Source of the DNA: an uncultured Clostridium sp.
GTDB lineage: Bacteria; Bacillota; Clostridia; Peptostreptococcales; Peptostreptococcaceae
Direction of reading: 5' to 3'
Assembly: GCA_900539645.1 (NCBI GenBank)
Contig: UQCY01000056.1
Location: 1 to 11,124, forward strand
Length of the DNA stretch: 11,124 nt
Below the pieces are notes generated by a model. The model did no database searches. It saw nothing but the letters and a program-made list of their open reading frames with translations, and had not been told where the DNA came from. Numbering within the stretch: the stretch's first letter is position 1; every line of letters starts with the position of its first letter. This document shows positions 5,956 to 11,124 of this stretch, one piece after another. The position numbers were made by a program, and so were the translations under genes.

Positions 5956-6855
5956 TTATTCTTCTCTGTGTTTTTTCAAAACAAGCTTAGCCAAATTACT
6001 TCCAAGCTCTTTTGGATTATCTCTATCTCCTTCAAGAGATGCAACAGTTATCTTTTCTCCGTCCTCATCTCCAAAAATTCCAGTAAGAGTCAGTTTTTCT
6101 CCGTCTACCTCACAGTATGCACCCATTGGAATATGACAGCTTCCGTCTATTCCAGCAAGATAACTTCTCTCTGCATCAGTCTGAATCTGAGAAATCTCGT
6201 CCTTTATAGCGTCTATCATCTTTTCAAGCTCTTCATCATTTTCCCTTATTTCTAAAGCAAGTGCTCCCTGTGCTGGTGCTGGTATCATTAAATCTACAGG
6301 AAGAAATTCTGTTATCTTTTCCTCTAAATCTGCTCTAATTACACCAGATGCAGCTAAAACTATCCCATCTAAATTTTCAGATTCAATTTTAGATATTCTA
6401 GTTTCTATGTTTCCTCTTATTGGAATAATATTCAAATCTGGTCTTTTTCTTAAAAGCTGATATTTTCTTCTCTTGCTTCCTGTTCCTATAGTAGCTCCTA
6501 TTGGAAGTTCATCAAAACTATTTAACCCTTCTCTAAGTATAATTACATCTCTAGGGTCTTCTCTCTTTGGAACTGCTGCAAATTTTAAACCTTCAACCAC
6601 CTCAGCTGGCATATCCTTCATACTGTGAACAGCTAAATCTATCTCACCTTCTAGTAGCTGACTTTCTATCTCTTTAACAAAAAGTCCCTTATCCCCTATC
6701 TTATCTAATGATAAATGTAGGATTTTATCTCCCTTTGTTTTTATTATCTTAACTTCAAACTCAACCTCAGGGAATTTTTCTTTTAATCTATCAATCGCCC
6801 AATTTGTCTGTATAAGCGCTAAATTACTTCCCCTAGTTCCTACTCGTATCTTCAT
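5956..6855 (-). CDS. hemC: Hydroxymethylbilane synthase (porphobilinogen deaminase)
   Basis: Polymerises four porphobilinogens into hydroxymethylbilane, the substrate of the HemD domain in the next gene. The 299-residue protein begins MKIRVGTRGSNLALIQ, as in the family, and shows HSMKD (77-81) with catalytic D81. The substrate-binding arginine region is seen in GTGSKRR (124-130) and IRGNIETR (146-153). The dipyrromethane-cofactor cysteine is C240 in GSCHIPMG, a slight variant of the usual GGC.VP.G. PAPAQGALALE (192-202) is also present. The ATG at 6855 follows GAAAGGCG, which overlaps the cbiL stop region; the gap to cbiL is 13 nt. Its placement inside a cob/cbi operon suggests the supply of tetrapyrrole here is geared to corrin synthesis. 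Confidence 0.96.
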   Translation of the reverse strand: MKIRVGTRGSNLALIQTNWAIDRLKEKFPEVEFEVKIIKTKGDKILHLSLDKIGDKGLFVKEIESQLLEGEIDLAVHSMKDMPAEVVEGLKFAAVPKREDPRDVIILREGLNSFDELPIGATIGTGSKRRKYQLLRKRPDLNIIPIRGNIETRISKIESENLDGIVLAASGVIRADLEEKITEFLPVDLMIPAPAQGALALEIRENDEELEKMIDAIKDEISQIQTDAERSYLAGIDGSCHIPMGAYCEVDGEKLTLTGIFGDEDGEKITVASLEGDRDNPKELGSNLAKLVLKKHREE

Positions 6856-6868
6856 TTTTATCGCCTTT

Positions 6869-7579
6869 CTATTTATTTTTATAGCTTTTGTTTACTAGAA
6901 TTGTTGAGAAATATGAAATCTTATCCTCAAGTCCAGCCTCTCTTAAATCCTTATATACAACTTCTCTCTCCTGAGATGAATTGCTGACAAGTATTGCATT
7001 GTCAATTAATCCATACTCTTCTAACTTAGCTATTACTTCCTTAAAATTCTTATAAACCTTCATCAAAACTATACAGTTGTAGTTTTGAAGTATAAAGTCT
7101 AACTTTTCCTCTTCTATTGTGCATGGAGTTACAACAAGTGCATCCGTATCCATAACAAGAGGGAAATTATTAGAAGATGCTATATTAGAAAACGAAGAAA
7201 TTCCAGGTATTGTAACCACTTCCACATCCTCGCTAAGTCTTTCCATTATATAAACATAAGTACTGTAAATCATTGGATCTCCAAGAGTTACAAATCCTAC
7301 ATCTTTTCCATTTATATTTATCTCATCTTCTATCTCTAGAGCTATTTCTTCCCAAGCTTTTATTTTCTCTTCTCCGTTAAAATTCATCGGGAAATGTCTC
7401 TGTCTTATCTCTAAATCCTCTGGTAAATAGTCTTTAACTATCGACAAAGCTAAACTTTCTCCACCCTTTTTAGGCTCTGGAGTAAATAATATATCTATCT
7501 TTTTTAAAGTTTCCACTGCTTTTATCGTAAGTAACGAGCTATCTCCAGGCCCTGTACCTATTCCGTAAAATTTTGCCAT
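6869..7579 (-). CDS. cbiL: Cobalt-factor II / precorrin-2 C20-methyltransferase
   Basis: Methylates C20 of the cobalt-charged ring made by CbiK, the first methylation after chelation in the anaerobic route. At 236 residues it fits the CobI/CbiL family. The motifs are GIGTGPGD (6-13), PEPKKGGESLA (35-44, family-specific after the first strand), LGDPMIYSTY (99-108) and IPGISSF (124-130), all part of the S-adenosylmethionine site of tetrapyrrole methylases. The N-terminal pattern with the ESxA segment separates it from CbiH and CbiF. The ATG at 7579 has GAGGAG 6-7 nt upstream, just after the cbiK stop (11-nt gap), indicating co-translation. Confidence 0.92.
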   Translation of the reverse strand: MAKFYGIGTGPGDSSLLTIKAVETLKKIDILFTPEPKKGGESLALSIVKDYLPEDLEIRQRHFPMNFNGEEKIKAWEEIALEIEDEININGKDVGFVTLGDPMIYSTYVYIMERLSEDVEVVTIPGISSFSNIASSNNFPLVMDTDALVVTPCTIEEEKLDFILQNYNCIVLMKVYKNFKEVIAKLEEYGLIDNAILVSNSSQEREVVYKDLREAGLEDKISYFSTILVNKSYKNK

Positions 7580-7590
7580 TCTTTTCTCCT

Positions 7591-8361
7591 CTAAACCTCT
7601 TCAGCTTCTAATGCGTGCTGCACAAATTTCTGCTGAATTTTTTCTATCTCTCCAAGTCCTTTTAAATGAACTTCTGTTTCTATTCCTTCAGATTCTATTA
7701 TATTTTTCCAAGAATCCTCTTCATCTCCTGCCATATCATTCTGTGCATGGTCTCCAGCAACAAGCATAAGTGGCATAAGGTGTACTTTTTTAATATCTCT
7801 TTCTTTTAATCTTTTCACTACACTGTCTATTTCTGGATAACCTTCAACAGTACCAACATATACATCTGCACCCATATCTCTAAAATAGTACTCTATTGCA
7901 GGGTATGCACTGTGGCTTTCGTGGTCAGTACCATGTCCCATAAGCACAACAGTTGAGTCCATTTCATCTGTTACTTCTTTTATAGCTTCAACTGTTTCTT
8001 TGTAGTCCTCTATTCCAAAAAGAAGTGGTCTACCAAATTTTATGCTCTTAAATTTATCCTTGTACTGAGCTATCTGATTTTTTAATTTTACATATTCATG
8101 TCCACATATTATGTGTAATGTCTGGATAACTACTTCTTCGTATCCCATTTCGTAAAGTCTATCCATAGCCTGAATTGGATTATCTATTTCTATTCCATCT
8201 CTTTTTTTCAATTTATTTATTATCATATTAGATGTAAAAGCTCTAAAGAAATCATATCCTTCAAAAACAGCTTTTATCTTATCCTCAACTGCATGTATAG
8301 TTTTTTCTCTAGTATCGTGGTAGCTAGTCCCAAAACTTACAACAAGTATCGCCTTTTTCAT
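7591..8361 (-). CDS. cbiK: Anaerobic sirohydrochlorin cobaltochelatase
   Basis: Inserts Co2+ into sirohydrochlorin, the step committing the ring to the anaerobic (early cobalt) pathway. Counting from the chosen start, it has SFGTS (9-13) and the metal/active-site histidines H143 (MGHGT) and H205 (AGDHAQNDM). E89 (CGHEY) corresponds to the Glu of the Salmonella enzyme. Its ~256 residues match the single-chain CbiK class. No signal peptide is visible, so it is the cytoplasmic form, unlike the periplasmic CbiK of Desulfovibrio. I prefer the ATG at 8361 (MKKAILVVSFG), which has GGAG 9 nt upstream. An in-frame ATG at 8376 adds five residues but has only a weak site. Sirohydrochlorin would come from the dehydrogenase at 160-744. 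Confidence 0.95.
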   Translation of the reverse strand: MKKAILVVSFGTSYHDTREKTIHAVEDKIKAVFEGYDFFRAFTSNMIINKLKKRDGIEIDNPIQAMDRLYEMGYEEVVIQTLHIICGHEYVKLKNQIAQYKDKFKSIKFGRPLLFGIEDYKETVEAIKEVTDEMDSTVVLMGHGTDHESHSAYPAIEYYFRDMGADVYVGTVEGYPEIDSVVKRLKERDIKKVHLMPLMLVAGDHAQNDMAGDEEDSWKNIIESEGIETEVHLKGLGEIEKIQQKFVQHALEAEEV

Positions 8362-8402
8362 ATTATTTATCTCCATTTCTCTACAATAAATTTATATTTT
8401 TT

Positions 8403-9191
8403 CTAGCAATCAAATTTTGCTTCATCTTTCCAAATATCTAGTATCTCTTCAATATCTTTTAATTCACTAGTCTGATTTGGATAGTCCATTCTCTGTCTTT
8501 TAAGAACAATTACGTCTATCCCACATTCCTCACAAGCGTCGATTTTTTCTAAAAATCCACCTGCAGCTCCACTTTCTTTAGTTAGCATAAGGTCTATGTC
8601 GTAGTGCTTAATCATTTCTACATTCATATCTTTTGAAAAAGGCCCCTTCATCGCAATTATATTATCAGCATTGAATCCAAGCTTTTCACATTCTATAATC
8701 ACTTCTGATGTTGGAAGCACTCTCGGGAATAATTCTATCCCAGATAAATTTTCTCTATACTTAGCTAAATTCTTACTTCCAGTTCCAATGAGTATTCTCT
8801 TATATCCACCATTTTTAGCCATTTCACACATCTCATCAATACTATCTGCAAAACGACAACCTTTATAATCTATCTCTTCAAGTAAAGATTTTCTCTCGTA
8901 TCTTATATATCCTGTGTCCGTAGTTTCAGCAGCTTTTATAGCATTTTTTGAAACCTCTGTAGCATAAGGATGAGTTGCATCTATTATAAAAGAAATCTCG
9001 TTTTCCATTATAAATTTCTCCATATCTTCTTCACTCATCTTTCCAAGATGAATCTTCTTCGCAATGCCATCAGCTAAATCTTTTCCATATTCAGTCGTTA
9101 CAGAAAGTATATATCTATTACAAAATCCTTTTTTATTTATCAATTCGCATATTTTTATGCTGTCCGAAGTACCACCTAAAACTAGTACCAC
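8403..9191 (-). CDS. cbiJ: Cobalt-precorrin-6A reductase
   Basis: NAD(P)H-dependent reduction of the cobalt-precorrin-6A macrocycle (CobK/CbiJ family). The 262-residue protein shows the nucleotide-binding start LVLGGTSDS (3-11), DATHPYA (71-77), GTGSKNL (136-142), RVLP (157-160), KGPFS (182-186) and TKESGAAGGF (204-213), which together are diagnostic. It starts with GTG at 9191 behind GGGAGTGA; the gap to cbiH is 16 nt. It ends 41 nt before the preferred cbiK start. Cobalt-precorrin-6A itself needs CbiF, CbiG and CbiD, of which only CbiG is in the window. Confidence 0.93.
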   Translation of the reverse strand: MVLVLGGTSDSIKICELINKKGFCNRYILSVTTEYGKDLADGIAKKIHLGKMSEEDMEKFIMENEISFIIDATHPYATEVSKNAIKAAETTDTGYIRYERKSLLEEIDYKGCRFADSIDEMCEMAKNGGYKRILIGTGSKNLAKYRENLSGIELFPRVLPTSEVIIECEKLGFNADNIIAMKGPFSKDMNVEMIKHYDIDLMLTKESGAAGGFLEKIDACEECGIDVIVLKRQRMDYPNQTSELKDIEEILDIWKDEAKFDC

Positions 9192-9207
9192 AAAATCACT
9201 CCCTTTT

Positions 9208-9933
9208 CTAAACTGTATACCCTCTAGGAGTTATCATCATATCCTTATCTATAAATGTCGATTTATTTCCGACAATTACCATTGTGGTCATATCGACTAT
9301 TTCAAAATTCATAGTATCAAATGTGCAGATGTGCTTCTCTTCGCCTTCTCTTCCTGCATCTTTTACAATTCCAACAGGAGTGCTTCCATCTTTAAATTCT
9401 CCCATTATTTCAAATGCTCTAGCAAGATGTTCACTTCTTCCCTTGCTTCTTGGATTGTATAGGCAAACTACAAAATCTGCTTCAGCTGCAAGTCTCAATC
9501 TTTTTTCTATAACCTCCCAAGGAGTTAGAAGATCGCTAAGACTTATATGGCAGAAGTCGTGCATTATTGGAGCACCTAAAACAGAAGCCGCTGCAATACT
9601 TGCAGTAACTCCAGGTACAACCTTGACCTTAATATCCTCGTCCTCTTTAACAACAAGCTCAAGAATAAGACCTGCCATTCCGTAAATTCCAGAATCTCCA
9701 CTACTTACAACAGCTACATTTTTTCCATCTTTAGCTATTTCTACAGCCATCTTACATCTGTCAATTTCTTTTCTCATACCATTTTGTACGACTTCCTTAT
9801 CAGAAATCATATCTTCTATTAAATTAATATATGTCTTATATCCAACTATTACATCTGAATTTTTTATCGCCTCAATAGCTTCAAGAGTCATATACTCTTT
9901 TCCACCAGGGCCAATTCCTATAACGTAAATCAT
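9208..9933 (-). CDS. cbiH: Cobalt-precorrin-3 / precorrin-3B C17-methyltransferase
   Basis: Methylates C17 and drives ring contraction, forming the delta-lactone that CbiG then opens. The 241-residue tetrapyrrole methylase has GIGPGG (6-11), the CobJ/CbiH-type SSGDSGIYGM (77-86), PGVTA (107-111), the family-specific HDFCHISLSDLLTPW (125-139) and LYNPRS (158-163). There is no extra C-terminal domain of the kind found in some fused CbiH proteins. The ATG at 9933 lies four bases after the cbiG stop; the site AAAGGATAAAG spans that stop, so translation is coupled to cbiG. Since it works directly before CbiG, the adjacency makes pathway sense. Confidence 0.94.
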   Translation of the reverse strand: MIYVIGIGPGGKEYMTLEAIEAIKNSDVIVGYKTYINLIEDMISDKEVVQNGMRKEIDRCKMAVEIAKDGKNVAVVSSGDSGIYGMAGLILELVVKEDEDIKVKVVPGVTASIAAASVLGAPIMHDFCHISLSDLLTPWEVIEKRLRLAAEADFVVCLYNPRSKGRSEHLARAFEIMGEFKDGSTPVGIVKDAGREGEEKHICTFDTMNFEIVDMTTMVIVGNKSTFIDKDMMITPRGYTV

Positions 9934-9937
9934 AACT

Positions 9938-11122
9938 TTATCCTTTCATTCTGCCAAAAGCAAAAGTTGTTCCATTATTTTTATACTTTCCCGAAATAAC
10001 ATTTCCACTTAGGAGATATGCTGAAGGCTGTGCAACAGAATACACCCCAGTGTTTTTCTTTACAAATTCCGATTTATCAAACATATAGTCACAAGTGCAA
10101 ATCTCATCCACATCAAATAAATTAAACTCTGCACAAAGAGCTTTTGATAAATCTATCATACATTTTTCATCTTTTTTTATAATCAAGCTCCCTGTCTTTA
10201 CAATTGCAGCTGGATGTATATTGTTCAAAGCAGAAAAAATAGAAAACTCTTCAATCATTTTTTCAGTTTCTGTATTCTTTCTACACCCCATCCCAAGTGC
10301 AATTCTTCTTGGAACTAGCTTTATATAGATTAAATCCTCTTTTTCTTCATTATCTTTCTTTATATTATAAATAATCTCATCTACCCAGCATCTAAGCTTA
10401 TCAGTAACTGAAACGAGTGCATCTAGTTTTGCTATTGCATCAATCTCAGTTTCTTCATCTATCAACTCAAATCCAGATAGATTTAGACTATCTTTTTCAC
10501 TTTCATAATCCGAATCAAAATATATCCCCACTCGCTTGTCATCCACAAGATATGAATTTACAAGCTTTGCAGATTCTCTAAGGTTTTCCACATATCCACC
10601 AATTTTAGACACAATAACATCTAAAGCACCTTTTTTATTAGTATCTGTAGATGTTGTAATCACTGGATTTGCGTTTAAAACATCTGCTATTTTTAAAGTT
10701 ATTTCATTTGCTCCACCTATGTGTCCACTTAGTAAACTAATCACATTATTCCCATTATCGTCCACAACCAACACAGCTGGATCCTCAAACTTACTCTTTA
10801 AAAATGGAGAAATACATCTAACTGCAATCCCACAGGCAGATACAAAAATTATACATTCGTATTTATTTAAAAGCTCTCCTGTAAGCTCTTTTATTCCTCT
10901 CTTTCGGAAAAATACATCTACATTTTCTAGCTCTGAAGCTATTTTTTCTGCAGTATTTTTCCCTTTTTCTGTAACAGCTATAATAGCTATTCTTATATTT
11001 TTCTTAGCAATGACGATATCTTTTTTAGATATTCCATTTTCTAAAATCCTGTCTACTTTATTCTTTAAATCAATATTTCTCTCTATAGAAATCGCATCTG
11101 AATCGAATTTAGTTTTCTCCAT
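9938..11122 (-). CDS. cbiG: Cobalt-precorrin-5A hydrolase (start may lie beyond the window)
   Basis: Opens the delta-lactone of cobalt-precorrin-5A with loss of acetaldehyde. The core from about residue 43 (IRIAIIAVTEKG) shows SACGIAVR (95-102), LLSGHIGGANE (130-140) and ITTSTD (155-160). The C-terminal CobE-like domain begins near RRIALGMGCRKNT (272-284). The 394 codons seen exceed the ~350 of the Salmonella protein: about 42 lysine- and aspartate-rich residues precede the usual N-terminus. The ATG at 11122 is only two bases from the edge, so no ribosome site can be seen and an upstream start or fusion is possible. In the C-terminal domain the usual V.E.AAL-like segment reads VAQPSAYL (363-370), with Gln where Glu is common. 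The gene is coupled to cbiH downstream. Confidence 0.92.
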   Translation of the reverse strand: MEKTKFDSDAISIERNIDLKNKVDRILENGISKKDIVIAKKNIRIAIIAVTEKGKNTAEKIASELENVDVFFRKRGIKELTGELLNKYECIIFVSACGIAVRCISPFLKSKFEDPAVLVVDDNGNNVISLLSGHIGGANEITLKIADVLNANPVITTSTDTNKKGALDVIVSKIGGYVENLRESAKLVNSYLVDDKRVGIYFDSDYESEKDSLNLSGFELIDEETEIDAIAKLDALVSVTDKLRCWVDEIIYNIKKDNEEKEDLIYIKLVPRRIALGMGCRKNTETEKMIEEFSIFSALNNIHPAAIVKTGSLIIKKDEKCMIDLSKALCAEFNLFDVDEICTCDYMFDKSEFVKKNTGVYSVAQPSAYLLSGNVISGKYKNNGTTFAFGRMKG

Positions 11123-11124
11123 CT

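Noticed and set aside
9064-9685. Two plus-strand frames of about 130 codons opposite cbiH and cbiJ
   Set aside because: Antisense shadows of clear cobalamin genes; biased composition and no family motifs.

Overview
The window is AT-rich and gene-dense, and every gene I can support lies on the minus strand, so transcription runs from high to low coordinates. Low G+C, strong AGGAGG-type ribosome binding sites, GTG and TTG starts, a HemD fused behind CobA, an anaerobic cobalamin pathway with CbiK, and a Gram-positive style rRNA operon promoter together suggest an anaerobic low-G+C bacterium, most likely a Clostridia member near Peptostreptococcaceae. That placement is inference; a fusobacterium is not excluded.

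From 11122 down to 4376 there is a tight tetrapyrrole/cobalamin operon: cbiG, cbiH (cobJ), cbiJ (cobK), cbiK, cbiL (cobI), hemC and a cobA-hemD fusion, followed with translational coupling by aroD (4372-3611), a shikimate-pathway gene. HemC and HemD make uroporphyrinogen III, the CobA domain makes precorrin-2, the separate Met8/SirC-type dehydrogenase at 744-160 can oxidise it to sirohydrochlorin, CbiK inserts cobalt, and CbiL, CbiH, CbiG and CbiJ carry out later corrin-ring steps. The remaining anaerobic-pathway genes (cbiC, D, E, T, F and others), hemA/B/L and any cobalamin riboswitch are not in the window.

From 3486 to 1713 is a decayed TRAP transporter locus in the order dctQ, dctM, dctP. 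All three genes are broken: a one-base frameshift in dctQ, a deletion of roughly 265 codons plus a frame change in dctM, and loss of the 5' end of dctP, including its signal peptide. Between dctP and the next gene lie a good sigma-A promoter, a terminator hairpin directly downstream of it, and a perfect 7+7 bp palindrome. This looks like a terminator/attenuator leader ahead of an arginase-superfamily gene (1568-798). The Met8/SirC gene follows.

At the left edge (about 150 to 1) the minus strand carries an rRNA operon promoter with an A-tract UP region and the leader with its conserved boxA-like element. A 16S rRNA gene is therefore expected just off the left end. I found no mobile element, CRISPR array or clearly new multi-gene system. 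The most interesting points are the multiply broken TRAP locus, the terminator-containing leader of the arginase-like gene, aroD coupled to a cobalamin operon, and the rRNA promoter right behind the siroheme/cobalamin gene.
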